From Aliiruegeria sabulilitoris (GTDB lineage: Bacteria > Pseudomonadota > Alphaproteobacteria > Rhodobacterales > Rhodobacteraceae), in assembly GCF_001558155.1 (NCBI RefSeq), contig NZ_LOAS01000001.1:248001-312000 (forward strand): a DNA stretch of 64,000 bases, read 5' to 3'. Each line of letters starts with the position of its first letter. The first letter of the stretch is position 1. Under the pieces are notes generated by a model. The model was not told where the DNA came from, did not search any database, and worked only from the letters and a program-made list of their open reading frames with translations. Both the position numbers and the translations under genes were made by a program. Below are positions 8,734 to 18,959 of this stretch, in pieces.

Positions 8734-10329
8734 ATGGCCCCCAAAGTTCTCGTTTCCGACAAACTGAGCGAAACCGCCGTCCAGATCTTCCGTGACAACG
8801 GCATCGAAGTGGACTTCCTTCCGACCCTCGGCAAGGAGAAGGACAAGCTCCTGGAGCTTATCCACAATTACGACGGCCTCGCCATCCGCTCGGCCACCAA
8901 GGCCACCGAAAAGCTGCTGGAAAGGGCCACCAATCTGAAGGTGATCGGCCGCGCCGGCATCGGTGTCGATAATGTCGACATCGCGGCCGCGTCCAAGAAG
9001 GGCGTGATCGTGATGAACACGCCCTATGGCAACATGATCACCACCGCCGAGCACGCGATCGCCATGATGTTCGCCTGTGCCCGCCAGATCCCCGAGGCCT
9101 CTGCCTCGACCCATGCCGGCAAGTGGGAAAAGTCCAAGTTCATGGGCGTGGAACTCACCGGCAAGACGCTGGGCGTGATCGGTGCCGGCAATATCGGCGG
9201 CATCGTCTGCGACAGGGCGGTTGGCCTGAAGATGAAGGTCATTGCCTATGATCCCTTCCTCTCCGACGAACGTGCCGCAAAGCTCAACGTCACCAAGGTC
9301 GAGCTGGACGAGCTGCTCAAGCGCGCCGATTTCATCACCTTGCACGTGCCCTTTACCGAGAAAACGGCCAATATCCTGAGCCGCGAGAACCTCGCCAAGA
9401 CCAAGAAGGGCGTGCGGATCATCAACTGTGCGCGTGGCGGCCTGGTGGACGAAGAAGCACTGGCCGACATGCTGAAATCCGGCCATGTTGCCGGCGCCGC
9501 TTTCGACGTCTTTGCCAAGGAGCCGGCCACCGAGAACCCGCTTTTCGGCCTGCCCAACGTCGTCTGCACCCCGCATCTGGGTGCCTCCACCACCGAGGCG
9601 CAGGAGAACGTGGCGCTGCAGGTGGCCCAGCAGATGTCGGCCTATCTCAACACCGGTGCTGTCGAGAACGCGCTCAACATGCCGTCTGTGACTGCCGAGG
9701 AAGCCAAGGTCATGGGGCCGTGGCTGAAACTGGCCGAACATCTCGGAGCTTTCATCGGCCAGATGACCGACGAGCCGATCAAGGCGATCAATATCCTCTA
9801 TGACGGCAAGGTCTCGTCGATGAATCTCGACGCCCTCGGCTGCTCCGCCATTGCCGGTGTGATGAAGGCATCGAACCCGGATGTGAACCTCGTCTCTGCC
9901 CCGATCCAGGCCGCCGAGCGCGGCATCGGGATCTCGCGCACCACGCAAGCCAAATCGGGCGTCTTCGACAGCTTCATCAAGCTCACCGTCGTGACCGACA
10001 ACCGCGAGCGTTCCATCGCCGGCACCGTCTTCTCCGACGGCAAGCCCCGCTTCATCCAGATCAAGGGCATCACCATCGATGCCGAGATCGGCGAGCACAT
10101 GCTCTACACGACCAACGAGGACGTTCCGGGCATCATCGGCACGCTCGGCCAGACTATGGGCGAAAACGGCGTCAACATCGCCAACTTCACTCTCGGCCGT
10201 TCCGAGCCGGGCAAGGACGCCATCGCACTGCTCTATGTGGACGGGCCGGTCGATCCGTCGGTGATCGCCAAGCTCAAGGCGACGGGCCTGTTCCGCAATG
10301 TCTCGCCGCTGGCCTTCAACGTCGCCTGA
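8734..10329 (+). CDS. serA: D-3-phosphoglycerate dehydrogenase SerA
   Basis: A 531-residue long-form SerA catalysing the first committed step of serine biosynthesis with NAD. In order it has a substrate-binding domain, a nucleotide-binding domain with [10 protein letters not shown], catalytic blocks [10 protein letters not shown] and CTPHLGAS, an intervening (ASB) domain, and a C-terminal ACT domain of about 75 residues beginning near [15 protein letters not shown]. In characterised enzymes the last two mediate serine feedback. ATG at 8734 has AAAGGAG at 8721-8727. The gene is second in the serC-serA operon and is followed by a strong terminator. Confidence 0.97.
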   Translation: MAPKVLVSDKLSETAVQIFRDNGIEVDFLPTLGKEKDKLLELIHNYDGLAIRSATKATEKLLERATNLKVIGRAGIGVDNVDIAAASKKGVIVMNTPYGNMITTAEHAIAMMFACARQIPEASASTHAGKWEKSKFMGVELTGKTLGVIGAGNIGGIVCDRAVGLKMKVIAYDPFLSDERAAKLNVTKVELDELLKRADFITLHVPFTEKTANILSRENLAKTKKGVRIINCARGGLVDEEALADMLKSGHVAGAAFDVFAKEPATENPLFGLPNVVCTPHLGASTTEAQENVALQVAQQMSAYLNTGAVENALNMPSVTAEEAKVMGPWLKLAEHLGAFIGQMTDEPIKAINILYDGKVSSMNLDALGCSAIAGVMKASNPDVNLVSAPIQAAERGIGISRTTQAKSGVFDSFIKLTVVTDNRERSIAGTVFSDGKPRFIQIKGITIDAEIGEHMLYTTNEDVPGIIGTLGQTMGENGVNIANFTLGRSEPGKDAIALLYVDGPVDPSVIAKLKATGLFRNVSPLAFNVA

Positions 10330-10354
10330 TCGGCCGGCGACAATCAACACATCA

Positions 10355-10386
10355 AAGCGCGCCGGGTTTTTCCGGCGCGCTTCTTT
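10355..10386 (+). terminator. Rho-independent terminator of serC-serA
   Basis: Perfect 9-bp stem GCGCGCCGG (10357-10365), loop GTTTTT, CCGGCGCGC (10372-10380), followed by TTCTTT. It sits 25 bases after the serA stop. Confidence 0.85.
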
Positions 10387-10463
10387 CTGCCTCTGGCCTT
10401 TGAGCTGATAGCGCGCATCGAGCGGCGCGAACCAATGGTCTCGCTCGGAATATGCTTCAGCCG

Positions 10464-11825
10464 TTACTTCTTGCCGGGTGTTCCGTCGAACTTCTTCTCC
10501 AGATCCGCCCAGCAATCGATGTAATCGTCCTGCAACGGCGCCTCCTTGCCGGCAAATTCCGTGAGGTGCTGTGGAAAGCGGGTCTCCATCATGAAGGACA
10601 TCGTGTTGTCGAGCTTCTCCGGCGCCAGCTCGGAATTCGACGCCCCCTCGAAGGCGTTCTTGTCCGGCCCGTGCGGGATCATCATGTTGTGGAGTGACAG
10701 GCCGCCCGGCACGAACCCCTTCGGCTTGGCATCGTACTGGCCGTAGATGTTGCCCATCAGCTCGGACATGATGTTCTTGTGATACCAGGGCGGACGGAAC
10801 GTATCCTCCATCACCATCCAGCGCTCCCGGAACAGCACGAAATCGATATTCGCCGTGCCGGGCACGCCGGAGGGCGCGGTCAGAACGGTGAAAATCGACG
10901 GGTCCGGATGGTCGAACAGGATCGAGCCGACGGGGCAGTAGGTCCGCAGGTCGTATTTCACCGGCGCGTAATTGCCATGCCATGCCACGACATCCAGCGG
11001 CGACTGGCCGATCTCGCAGCGGTGGAACTGGCCGCACCACTTGATGGTCACGGTCGACGGTACTTCGCGATCCTCGAAGGCAGCCACCGGCGTCTTGAAG
11101 TCCCGCCGGTTTGCCATGCAGTTGGCTCCGATCGGACCACGGCCGGGAAGCTCGAATTTCTGCCCGTAATTCTCGCAGACAAATCCGCGGGCGGGGCCTT
11201 CCAGCACCTCGACCCGGTACATAAGACCGCGCGGGATGATGGCGATTTCTTTCGGCTCCAAATCGATGATCCCCAGCTCGGTCGCAAAACGCAACCGTCC
11301 CTCTTGCGGCACCACGAGCAGTTCGGAGTCAGCAGAGAAGAAATAGTCGTCCTTCATCGATTCCGTGACGAGGTAGATATGGCTCGCCATGCCGACCTGG
11401 GTATTGACGTCGCCCGCGGTGGTCATGGTGCGCATCCCCGTGATCCAGGTGAGCGCCTGCTCCTCATGCGGGATCGGATCCCAGCGGTATTGCCCAAGTG
11501 ACAGCACGTCCGGAATGACATTCGGCGCGGATTTCCAATAGGGCACGTCGATCTGCGTATAGCGGCTGGAATGCTTCACCGAGGGCCGGATGCGGTAGCA
11601 CCACGTGCGCTCGTTCTGGTGGCTCGGGGCGGTAAAGGCCGTTCCCGAAAGCTGCTCACCATAAAGGCCGTAATTGCATTTCTGCGGCGAATTCATGCCC
11701 TGCGGTAGCGCACCGGGCAGCGCTTCGGTTTCGAAATCATTGCCGAAGCCGGGCATGTATCCCTCATGCGGGCCGGACAGGCTGGCGGCACGGATCATAC
11801 CTTCGGGAAGCTCATGTCGGGTCAT
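10464..11825 (-). CDS. hmgA: Homogentisate 1,2-dioxygenase
   Basis: A 453-residue non-haem iron dioxygenase that opens the homogentisate ring to maleylacetoacetate in tyrosine and phenylalanine degradation. Family blocks are [16 protein letters not shown] near the N-terminus and the C-terminal metal-ligand regions [15 protein letters not shown] and [11 protein letters not shown], which hold the histidine and glutamate ligands. ATG at 11825 follows a GAGGAGA ribosome binding site; the much longer in-frame extension upstream is antisense to the neighbouring gene. The next catabolic genes (fahA, maiA) are not adjacent. A strong palindrome lies just upstream. Confidence 0.96.
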   Translation of the reverse strand: MTRHELPEGMIRAASLSGPHEGYMPGFGNDFETEALPGALPQGMNSPQKCNYGLYGEQLSGTAFTAPSHQNERTWCYRIRPSVKHSSRYTQIDVPYWKSAPNVIPDVLSLGQYRWDPIPHEEQALTWITGMRTMTTAGDVNTQVGMASHIYLVTESMKDDYFFSADSELLVVPQEGRLRFATELGIIDLEPKEIAIIPRGLMYRVEVLEGPARGFVCENYGQKFELPGRGPIGANCMANRRDFKTPVAAFEDREVPSTVTIKWCGQFHRCEIGQSPLDVVAWHGNYAPVKYDLRTYCPVGSILFDHPDPSIFTVLTAPSGVPGTANIDFVLFRERWMVMEDTFRPPWYHKNIMSELMGNIYGQYDAKPKGFVPGGLSLHNMMIPHGPDKNAFEGASNSELAPEKLDNTMSFMMETRFPQHLTEFAGKEAPLQDDYIDCWADLEKKFDGTPGKK

Positions 11826-11880
11826 TCGGATCTCCTCTTCGCTGCGCCCTGTTCTTGCGTCTCGCCTTTGGACCTGCCAT

Positions 11881-11900
11881 ATCGTTGCACTTGCAACGAT
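11881..11900. promoter_or_regulatory. Palindromic operator upstream of hmgA
   Basis: ATCGTTGCA (11881-11889), CT, TGCAACGAT (11892-11900) is a perfect 9-bp inverted repeat with a two-base spacer. It lies 56 bases before the hmgA start and 120 bases before the divergent solute-binding protein gene. Size and symmetry suit a dimeric winged-helix repressor of the MarR, GntR or IclR type. The MarR gene at 15234 is one nearby candidate, but the pairing is inference. Confidence 0.65.
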
Positions 11901-12020
11901 GTCAAGCCTGCCCGATCCGCCCCACATGCCGGCGCATCGATGCCGCGGAATTGAGTGGTGCCGAGGCAGCGTGGTCGTTAGGGTTTGCAAAACAGAAATA
12001 GACCAAGGCAGTTCGAGCCC

Positions 12021-12860
12021 ATGCGCATCCTTTACCTTGTCCTGACCCTCGCCCTTGGCGTGGCCGGTCAGGCATCCGCCCAAACCATTGACCGCATCCG
12101 CGAGACCGGCGAACTGAAAATCGGCTATCGCACCGACGCCGCCCCGATCTCCTATGCCAATGAAGATGGGAACGCGGCCGGATACTCCGTCCTTGTCTGT
12201 GTCACCCTCGCGCAAGCCCTCGCGCAGAGCCTCGAGATGGAAGACCTCAACGTGACCTTTCATCAGGTCACCGGCGAGGACCGCTTCGACAAGGTCGCCT
12301 CGGGCGAGATCGACCTGCTCTGCGGCGCTTCGACGATCACCCTGGAACGCCGCAAGATAGTCGATTTCTCGATACCGACCTATGTCGACGGCGCGGTCGT
12401 TCTGCTGCCGCGCAACGGTAATCCCGCAATCCAGGCGCTCGATGGCAAGAAAATCGGCGTGCGCTCCAACACCACGACGGCCCGGGCGCTCACCAACACG
12501 ATTGCCAGCACCGGGATCACCGCCGAAGAAGTTGCCTTCGACAGCTACGATGCCGGCATCGACGCGCTGAAAAATGGCGAGATCGATGCCTTTTTCGGCG
12601 ATCAGTCGATCATCGTCCACAAAGTGAACACCATGAATCTCGGCAGCGAATTGCGCCTAACGAGCAATCTTCTGACGGTCGAGAAGCAGGGCCTTGCCCT
12701 GGCACGCGGAGATTCCGAGTTCCGCCTGCTCGTCGACCAGATCCTGTCCGCCATGTACCGGAACGGCTTCATGGAGCGGATCTACAAGCAGACCCTGCCT
12801 AATCTTCAGCCCGGCCAGGCGCTGCGTGCGCTGTACATGATCGCGCCCGAGGTCCCCTGA
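12021..12860 (+). CDS. Amino-acid-type solute-binding protein (family 3)
   Basis: A 279-residue exported protein with a clear signal peptide ([17 protein letters not shown], cleavage near ASAQ). The family 3 solute-binding domain follows, with [21 protein letters not shown] at its start, [20 protein letters not shown] in the middle and a typical alternating two-lobe pattern. Members deliver polar amino acids or opines to ABC importers. No permease or ATPase gene is adjacent, so it is an orphan or has another sensing role. ATG at 12021 is chosen because it begins the signal peptide. It is convergent with tdh. Confidence 0.85.
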   Translation: MRILYLVLTLALGVAGQASAQTIDRIRETGELKIGYRTDAAPISYANEDGNAAGYSVLVCVTLAQALAQSLEMEDLNVTFHQVTGEDRFDKVASGEIDLLCGASTITLERRKIVDFSIPTYVDGAVVLLPRNGNPAIQALDGKKIGVRSNTTTARALTNTIASTGITAEEVAFDSYDAGIDALKNGEIDAFFGDQSIIVHKVNTMNLGSELRLTSNLLTVEKQGLALARGDSEFRLLVDQILSAMYRNGFMERIYKQTLPNLQPGQALRALYMIAPEVP

Positions 12861-12876
12861 TTACAAGCGGCGGCGC

Positions 12877-13914
12877 TCAGGTCCAGTCGAGTACGACCTT
12901 GCCCGAGGAGCCGCCGCGCATCACCTCGAACCCGGTCCGATAGTCATCCACCTTGAAGCGGTGGGTGATGACGTTGTGAACATCCAGCCCGTTCTGGAGC
13001 ATGGCGATCATCTTGTACCAGGTCTCGAAGATCTCGCGCCCATAGACGCCCTTGATCGTGATCGCCTTGAACACGATCCGGGACCAGTCAACGGGCGATT
13101 TTCCGGGCGGAATGCCCAGTAGCGCGATCCGCCCGCCCATGGTCAAGGCCTCGACCATCTGGTCAAGCGCGGCCTGGTTGCCCGACATCTCCAACCCGAT
13201 ATCGAAACCCTGCTTCATGCCGAACTCGGCCATGACGTCCCTAAGGTCTTCGTGGCGCACATTGACCGGGCGCACATCGGCCACCTGCGTGGCCAGCGCC
13301 AGCCGGTCCGGGTTCACATCGGTGATTGCCACATGTCGCGCGCCGACATGCCGGGCGATGGCCGCCGCCATGATGCCAATCGGACCGGCGCCGGTAATGA
13401 GCACGTCCTCGCCCACAAGATCGAAACTCAGCGCCGTGTGTACGGCGTTGCCCAGCGGGTCCAGGATGGCGCCGATATCGTCCTCGATATCCTCCGGCAG
13501 TGGCACCACGTTGAAAGCCGGCAGACACAGGTACTCGGCAAAGGCGCCGGGCACGTTCACACCCACGCCCTTCGTTTCCGGGTCCAGATGGAACTTGCCG
13601 GCGCGGGACTGGCGCGAGTGATGGCCGATCAAATGGCCCTCGCCCGAACAGCGCTGACCGACATGCAGATCCTCTACCCGGCGACCGATCTCGACGATCT
13701 CGCCGGCGAATTCATGCCCTGTGATCAGCGGCACCGGCACCGTCTTGCGGGCCCATTCGTCCCAGTTCCAGATATGGATATCGGTACCGCAGATCCCGGT
13801 CTTCTTGATCTTGATGAGCACGTCGTCGGGGCCGATCGACGGGATCGGCACCTCCTGCATCCACAGGCCCATCTCCGGCTTTGCCTTCACCAGCGCCTTC
13901 ATCATCGGCGTCAT
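12877..13914 (-). CDS. tdh: L-threonine 3-dehydrogenase
   Basis: A 345-residue medium-chain NAD-dependent dehydrogenase oxidising threonine to 2-amino-3-ketobutyrate. Catalytic zinc residues are visible in [13 protein letters not shown] (C42) and [10 protein letters not shown], and the NAD site is [10 protein letters not shown]. The lobe that in E. coli Tdh holds the four structural-zinc cysteines reads [17 protein letters not shown] here, with no cysteines, so the second zinc site appears lost. The start at 13914 overlaps the kbl stop as ATGA, implying coupled translation; M at 13902 is an alternative. The longer in-frame extension is inside kbl. Confidence 0.94.
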   Translation of the reverse strand: MTPMMKALVKAKPEMGLWMQEVPIPSIGPDDVLIKIKKTGICGTDIHIWNWDEWARKTVPVPLITGHEFAGEIVEIGRRVEDLHVGQRCSGEGHLIGHHSRQSRAGKFHLDPETKGVGVNVPGAFAEYLCLPAFNVVPLPEDIEDDIGAILDPLGNAVHTALSFDLVGEDVLITGAGPIGIMAAAIARHVGARHVAITDVNPDRLALATQVADVRPVNVRHEDLRDVMAEFGMKQGFDIGLEMSGNQAALDQMVEALTMGGRIALLGIPPGKSPVDWSRIVFKAITIKGVYGREIFETWYKMIAMLQNGLDVHNVITHRFKVDDYRTGFEVMRGGSSGKVVLDWT

Positions 13915-15104
13915 GACAGAACTCCCGTCTCGCGCCCCGCCTTGCCGAAGGCGTCGAGCGCCTGGTCGAGGTCTGCCCGGCTCAACGCCGCGTTCATCTG
14001 CGTTCGAATCCGCGCGGTCCCCTTCGGAACAACGGGGAAGAAAAACCCGGCCACGTAGACGCCGTGCTCGTAGAGCCGTGTTGCCATCTCCTGCGAGAGG
14101 CGCGCATCGCCCAGCATGACCGGCACGATCGGATGTTCGCCGGGTAGCAAATCGAAGCCGAGGCTCTGCAATCCCCCGCGCCAATAGGCGGCGTTCTCGA
14201 AGAGCCGCGCCCGCAACGCGTCGCCCGCCTCGACAATCCTCAACGCTTCCAGCCCGGCGGCAACAACGGCGGGCGGCAGGGAGTTGGAGAACAGATAGGG
14301 CCGCGCGCGCTGCCGGAGCAGGTCCACCACGGCTTGCGGCCCGGCGATATAGCCGCCGAGCGCGCCGCCAAGCGCCTTGCCCAGCGTGCCGGTGAGGATA
14401 TCCACCTTGTCGGCCACACCATGGTGATGCGGCGTGCCCCGACCCTGCGGGCCCATGAAGCCGGTGGCGTGGCAGTCATCCACCATGACCATCGCGTCAT
14501 AACGCCCGGCCAGCGCGGTAATCTCGGGCAGCTTGGCGAGGTAGCCATCCATGGAGAAAACGCCGTCCGTCGCGATCAGGATATGACGCGCGCCGGCCGC
14601 CCGCGCCGCCTTCAGTTGCGCCTCCAGGTCGTCCATGTCCGAATTGGCATAGCGGTAGCGCTGCGCCTTGCACAAGCGCACACCGTCGATGATCGAGGCA
14701 TGGTTGAGTGCGTCGGAGATAACCGCGTCTTCCGCCCCGAGCAGCGGCTCGAACAGCCCGCCATTGGCGTCGAAGCAGGCGGCAAAGAGGATCGCGTCCT
14801 CCTTGCCCAGAAACCGGGCGAGCGCCCGTTCCAACTCCCGGTGCATGGGCTTCGTCCCGCAGATGAACCGCACCGAGGCCATCCCGTAGCCATCCGCATC
14901 AAGCGAGGCCTTGGCGGCGGCCACGAGGCGTGGATCGTCCGCCAACCCGAGGTAATTATTGGCACAGAGATTGAGCATCTCGCGCCCATCGACCTCGACA
15001 TGCCCCCCTTGAGGCGTTGCGATGGGGCGTTCCCGCTTCATCAGCCCTTGCTGTTCGATCTCGGCCAATGTCTCTGCAAGGTGGCGTGCGAATTCCGGTG
15101 TCAT
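13911..15104 (-). CDS. kbl: 2-amino-3-ketobutyrate CoA ligase (glycine C-acetyltransferase)
   Basis: A 397-residue PLP enzyme of the alpha-oxoamine synthase family. It cleaves 2-amino-3-ketobutyrate with CoA to glycine and acetyl-CoA. Visible blocks are [13 protein letters not shown], the PLP aspartate region [11 protein letters not shown] and the PLP lysine K243 in [10 protein letters not shown]. It forms a two-gene operon with tdh through a four-base overlap, giving the complete threonine-to-glycine pathway. It is divergent from a MarR regulator gene 129 bases away, which may control it. Confidence 0.96.
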   Translation of the reverse strand: MTPEFARHLAETLAEIEQQGLMKRERPIATPQGGHVEVDGREMLNLCANNYLGLADDPRLVAAAKASLDADGYGMASVRFICGTKPMHRELERALARFLGKEDAILFAACFDANGGLFEPLLGAEDAVISDALNHASIIDGVRLCKAQRYRYANSDMDDLEAQLKAARAAGARHILIATDGVFSMDGYLAKLPEITALAGRYDAMVMVDDCHATGFMGPQGRGTPHHHGVADKVDILTGTLGKALGGALGGYIAGPQAVVDLLRQRARPYLFSNSLPPAVVAAGLEALRIVEAGDALRARLFENAAYWRGGLQSLGFDLLPGEHPIVPVMLGDARLSQEMATRLYEHGVYVAGFFFPVVPKGTARIRTQMNAALSRADLDQALDAFGKAGRETGVLS

Positions 15105-15201
15105 GCCGATCTCTCCGTCCAGTTGTCCGTATCATGCCCCCAAATTTCCACCGGGGTCGACCGAAACCGACCGCGCTTGACGAATTCGAGCCGGTGTTTC
15201 A

Positions 15202-15211
15202 GCTATATAGC
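15202..15211. promoter_or_regulatory. Palindrome in kbl/marR divergent region
   Basis: A perfect 10-bp palindrome GCTATATAGC lies 22 bases before the MarR start codon, in the likely -10 region of the rightward promoter. TTGACG occurs upstream at 15177-15182, but the spacing is long (about 21). An autoregulatory MarR site is plausible and unproven. Confidence 0.4.
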
Positions 15212-15233
15212 AGACCAGATCAGGGAGCGCCCC

Positions 15234-15662
15234 TTGAACGACTTCGACCTCGACACTTTCATCCCCTACCGGCTGGCCGTTCTGGCCGGAAAGGTGAGCC
15301 GCGAGTTTTCCCGCCACTACAACGAACGCTTCGGTCTTTCGCGTGCGGAATGGCGGGTGATCGCCCATCTCGCCGCCTCGGGGCCAGCCAGTGTCGGCGA
15401 GATCCACCAGCGCGTGGATATGGACAAGAGCCGGGTCTCGCGCGCGGCGACACGGCTGGAGGGCGAGGGGCTGCTCAGCAAGGAGGACCACCCGGTCGAT
15501 GGCCGGCTTGTGAAGCTCACCCTGACGCAGGCCGGGCAGGAGATGATGGAGGAGCTGGCGCAGATGGCGAATGCCTACCAGGCCGAGTTGCTCAAACGCA
15601 CCGGGCCGGGGGGGCTCGGGCTTCTGGCCGCGCTCGAACGCATGGGCGAGGACGGCGATTGA
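15234..15662 (+). CDS. MarR-family transcriptional regulator
   Basis: A 142-residue winged-helix regulator. The helix-turn-helix lies around SVGEIHQRVDMDKSRVSRA and the beta-wing at DHPVDGRLVKLTLT, with long N- and C-terminal dimerisation helices. The start is TTG at 15234, with GGGAG upstream at about 15223-15227; longer in-frame extensions read through the antisense of kbl. It lies between divergent kbl-tdh and a downstream thiolase gene, so it may regulate either. It could also bind the hmgA palindrome. The ligand is unknown. Confidence 0.88.
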   Translation: MNDFDLDTFIPYRLAVLAGKVSREFSRHYNERFGLSRAEWRVIAHLAASGPASVGEIHQRVDMDKSRVSRAATRLEGEGLLSKEDHPVDGRLVKLTLTQAGQEMMEELAQMANAYQAELLKRTGPGGLGLLAALERMGEDGD

Positions 15663-15735
15663 GACGTCACGTTCGGGGCGCGCCACAACGCGCGCTCTGC
15701 TAGCAAGGCCAGGGAACAGGATCTGGGAGGATCAC

Positions 15736-16911
15736 ATGCAGGACATCGTCATTCTCGGCAGCGCGCGCACGGCCATCGGGGCCTTTGGCGGCGCGCTCGC
15801 CGGACAGGCTCCGATCACGCTCGGCGCCATCGTGGCTCGCGCGGCGTTGGAGCGTTCCGGGCTCGCGCCCGCGCAGGTCGGCTCTGTCACCTACGGCCAC
15901 ATCATCAACACCGAGCCGCGGGACATGTATCTCAGCCGCGTCTCCGCGATGGAGGCCGGCGTGCCGGACAGCGTGCCTGCGATGAACGTCAATCGCCTCT
16001 GTGGCTCCGGCGTGCAGGCCATCGTGTCCGCCGCCCAGGGTCTGGCGCTCGGGGATGCCGATTTCGCGCTTGCCGGAGGGGCGGAATGCATGAGCCGCGC
16101 GCCCTATATCGTGCCGGCCGCGCGGTGGGGCGCCAAGATGGGCGACGCGACAGCGCAGGACATGATGCTGGGCGCGCTGAACTGCCCGTTCGGCACCGGG
16201 CATATGGGCATCACCGCCGAGAACGTGGCTGGGGAACACGGCGTCAGCCGCGAGGATCAGGACGCTTTCGCGCTGGAGAGCCAACAGCGCGCGGCGCGGG
16301 CCATCGAAGCGGGCCATTTCGAGCGCGAGATCGTGCCCGTGGAGGTCAAGGTGAAGCGCGAGACCGTTTCCTTTGCCCGCGACGAGCACCCGAAGGCGAC
16401 CACATTGGAGAAGCTGGCCGCCCTGCGCCCGGCCTTTCAGAAAGACGGAACCGTGACCGCCGGAAATGCCTCAGGCATCAATGACGGCGCCGCCGCGCTG
16501 GTGCTGGCCCGGGCGGAAGCCGCCGAGGCAGCGGGGCTTGTGCCCAAGGCGCGGATCCTGGGCTATGCGCATGCCGGCGTGCGCCCCGAGGTGATGGGGA
16601 TCGGGCCGGTGCCGGCGGTCGAGAAGCTTTGTGCGCAGACCGGGCTCGACGTTTCGGATTTCGACGTGATCGAGTCGAACGAAGCCTTCGCCGCGCAGGC
16701 AATTGCCGTGAACCGCGCGCTCGGGCTGGACCCGGCCCGGGTGAACCCGAATGGCGGCGCAATCGCGCTCGGCCATCCCGTCGGGGCCACCGGGGCAATC
16801 ATCACCGTCAAGGCGCTCTACGAGTTGGAACGCACGGGCGGCAAGCGCGCGCTGATCACCATGTGCATTGGTGGCGGACAGGGGATCGCGCTGGCGCTGG
16901 AACGCCTGTGA
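15736..16911 (+). CDS. Acetyl-CoA acetyltransferase / beta-ketothiolase
   Basis: A 391-residue thiolase with all catalytic residues: nucleophile C89 in NRLCGSGVQAI, H347 in GGAIALGHPVGATGA and C377 in MCIGGGQG. It condenses or cleaves acyl-CoA and acetyl-CoA. Biosynthetic thiolases feed polyhydroxyalkanoate synthesis or the ethylmalonyl-CoA pathway in this order, and the sequence is of the BktB-like rather than the FadA type. ATG at 15736 follows GGGAGG at 15725-15730. It may be co-transcribed with the MarR gene 73 bases upstream and is convergent with pbpC. Confidence 0.92.
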   Translation: MQDIVILGSARTAIGAFGGALAGQAPITLGAIVARAALERSGLAPAQVGSVTYGHIINTEPRDMYLSRVSAMEAGVPDSVPAMNVNRLCGSGVQAIVSAAQGLALGDADFALAGGAECMSRAPYIVPAARWGAKMGDATAQDMMLGALNCPFGTGHMGITAENVAGEHGVSREDQDAFALESQQRAARAIEAGHFEREIVPVEVKVKRETVSFARDEHPKATTLEKLAALRPAFQKDGTVTAGNASGINDGAAALVLARAEAAEAAGLVPKARILGYAHAGVRPEVMGIGPVPAVEKLCAQTGLDVSDFDVIESNEAFAAQAIAVNRALGLDPARVNPNGGAIALGHPVGATGAIITVKALYELERTGGKRALITMCIGGGQGIALALERL

Positions 16912-16925
16912 CGTGAGCGCGGGCG

Positions 16926-18959
16926 CTATTTCAGCCTGATGGAGACCCGTGCCGTGCGTCCCTCGGCGTCGATGACCGATAGATCGAGGAAGCCCTTGCC
17001 CGGATCGGGCAGGAGGCTCTCGCGCTGACGCGTCTGCAGGATGACAGGCGCGCCATTGGCCAGCCATGAGAAGGGCGGAGTGCCGTCACGCACCTTGAGC
17101 AACAGCCCGTCATATGCCTCGACCTCGGCGCCATCGGGCGGGAAGGCGAGCTTGGGCGCATCGGCGGCTTCGCGGAAGACGGCATTGCGCGGGCGGAAGT
17201 TGCGCAGCGGGGCGGGCAGATCCGCATTTGCTGCCAGAAGGGCCGCGGCGGGCGGTGGGGAGAGCGGCTCGATCCGCGGACCGATCCGCCCGAAGGTCTG
17301 GAACAGCACCGGCGCCGCCAGATCGCCGCCAAAGGCACCCGGCACCGCCGTCCCGTCCGGCCGCCCGATCCAGACACCGGCCACGTGCCGCCCGTCGAAC
17401 CCGATCGCCCAGGCGTCGCGGTGGCCATAACTGGTGCCGGTCTTGTAGGCGAGCTTCAGCCGCGCGGCATGGGGTGGCGGCGGCATGCCCGACAAGATAT
17501 GGCCGAGCTGCCAGGCCGAGACATCCGTGAGAATGCGCTTTTCCTCGAACTCGAAACCCAGCGTGTCGTGCAGCGGCATCGACACCCCGCCCCGCGCGAT
17601 GGCGCCGTAAAGGCGGATCAGGTCTTCGAGCGTGACACCCACCCCGCCGAGTGCGACTGCAAGGCCGGGCGTGTCGTTCGGGATGACGGGCGTGACGCCT
17701 GCCCGTTCAAGCCGCGAAACCAGCCGCGCCGGGCCGATGGCTTCGGTCAGCGCGACAACGGGGATGTTGAGCGACATCTGCAACGCCCGCCGCACGCGGA
17801 CCGTCCCGCGATAGAGCCCATCGAAATTGACTGGGGCGTAGCGGCCGAAGGAGACCGGGCGGTCCTCGATCAGCGTTTCCGGATGGGCCAGGCCCGCGTC
17901 GAAGGCCAGCCCGTAAACCAGCGGTTTGAGCGTCGATCCCGGCGAGCGCAGGGCGCGGGTCATGTCCAGCCAGCCGCCGCGCTCCTCGGCGAGATAGCCC
18001 GCCGAGCCAACAGAGGCCAGAACCTCTCCGTTTCGATGATCGGCCACCATGATCGCCGCTGAAAGCCGCTCGCCCGAGGCGCTTGCAGCCTCGGCGGCGA
18101 GGGTTTCGAGCGAGGCTTGCAGGTCACGGTCGAGCGTCGTGAGATGCACATTGCGCAACGGGTGCTCGGCCTGTAGCCGTTCTGCCAGATGCGGGGCGTA
18201 CGCCGGGAAACTGCGGCGGATGGCCGGAACCGGCGTTGTCCGCGCCGCTTCGGCCGTATCAGCATCTATTACACCGGCGCCGACCATGCGGGCGAGCACC
18301 CTGTCCCGCGCCACGGTGGCGTTCTGATTGTGCCGGTCGGGGCGGCGCGACGTCGGCGCCTGCGGGATCGCCACCAGAAGCGCGGCCTGGGCCGGAGTGA
18401 GCCGCTTCGGTTCCTTGCCGAAATAGGCCAGGCTCGCCGCGCGCACCCCTTCGAGATTGCCGCCAAAGGGCGCGCGTTCGAAGTAGATCGAGAGGATCTC
18501 TTCCTTGCTCAGCTCCCGCTCCAGCGCGAGCGCCAGCCGGAACTGGCGGATCTTGCCCGCCATCTGCCCGGTCGTGCCATCTTCCAACAGGCGAGCAACC
18601 TGCATCGTCAGGGTCGATCCGCCCGACACGACGCGCCCATTCTGCACCGCCTGCCCCGTGGCGCGCAGCATGGCGAGCCAGTCCACGCCATGATGGCGAT
18701 GGAAACGCTTGTCCTCGAAGGCGACCAGCATGGCGGGATAGACCGGGTCCACATCCGCGAGCCGCGCGGCCATCCGCCAGCGGCCATCGGCAACGGTAAA
18801 GGCGCGCAGGAGCCGCCCCTCGCGGTCCAGAACCTCGACCGAGGTCTCGACCACGAGCACCGGAATATCGGTCGCGTCCACCCAGGCATCGAATGCATCC
18901 CGCCCGGCGGCGCCGAGAAACAGCGCCAGCGCCAGCAGGAAGAGGCCGAACCGTCTCAT
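16926..18959 (-). CDS. pbpC: Penicillin-binding protein 1C
   Basis: A 677-residue bifunctional peptidoglycan synthase of the PBP1c class, anchored by an N-terminal signal anchor (RFGLFLLALALFLGAAG). The glycosyltransferase family 51 domain (about 60-230) carries AFEDKRFHRHHGVD. The transpeptidase domain (about 300-560) carries the SxxK motif in SPGSTLKPLVYG and KTGTSYG. A C-terminal PBP1c-type domain occupies the last ~90 residues. The start overlaps the stop of the macroglobulin gene as ATGA, matching the widespread yfhM-pbpC pair, in which the macroglobulin is proposed to protect the periplasm when the wall is breached. Confidence 0.96.
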   Translation of the reverse strand: MRRFGLFLLALALFLGAAGRDAFDAWVDATDIPVLVVETSVEVLDREGRLLRAFTVADGRWRMAARLADVDPVYPAMLVAFEDKRFHRHHGVDWLAMLRATGQAVQNGRVVSGGSTLTMQVARLLEDGTTGQMAGKIRQFRLALALERELSKEEILSIYFERAPFGGNLEGVRAASLAYFGKEPKRLTPAQAALLVAIPQAPTSRRPDRHNQNATVARDRVLARMVGAGVIDADTAEAARTTPVPAIRRSFPAYAPHLAERLQAEHPLRNVHLTTLDRDLQASLETLAAEAASASGERLSAAIMVADHRNGEVLASVGSAGYLAEERGGWLDMTRALRSPGSTLKPLVYGLAFDAGLAHPETLIEDRPVSFGRYAPVNFDGLYRGTVRVRRALQMSLNIPVVALTEAIGPARLVSRLERAGVTPVIPNDTPGLAVALGGVGVTLEDLIRLYGAIARGGVSMPLHDTLGFEFEEKRILTDVSAWQLGHILSGMPPPPHAARLKLAYKTGTSYGHRDAWAIGFDGRHVAGVWIGRPDGTAVPGAFGGDLAAPVLFQTFGRIGPRIEPLSPPPAAALLAANADLPAPLRNFRPRNAVFREAADAPKLAFPPDGAEVEAYDGLLLKVRDGTPPFSWLANGAPVILQTRQRESLLPDPGKGFLDLSVIDAEGRTARVSIRLK

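Noticed and set aside
7300-11040. A 1246-codon open frame on the minus strand
   Set aside because: It runs antisense through serC and serA, lacks any domain, and has the arginine/glycine/histidine-rich composition of a GC-rich shadow frame. Only its downstream neighbour hmgA, in another region, is real.
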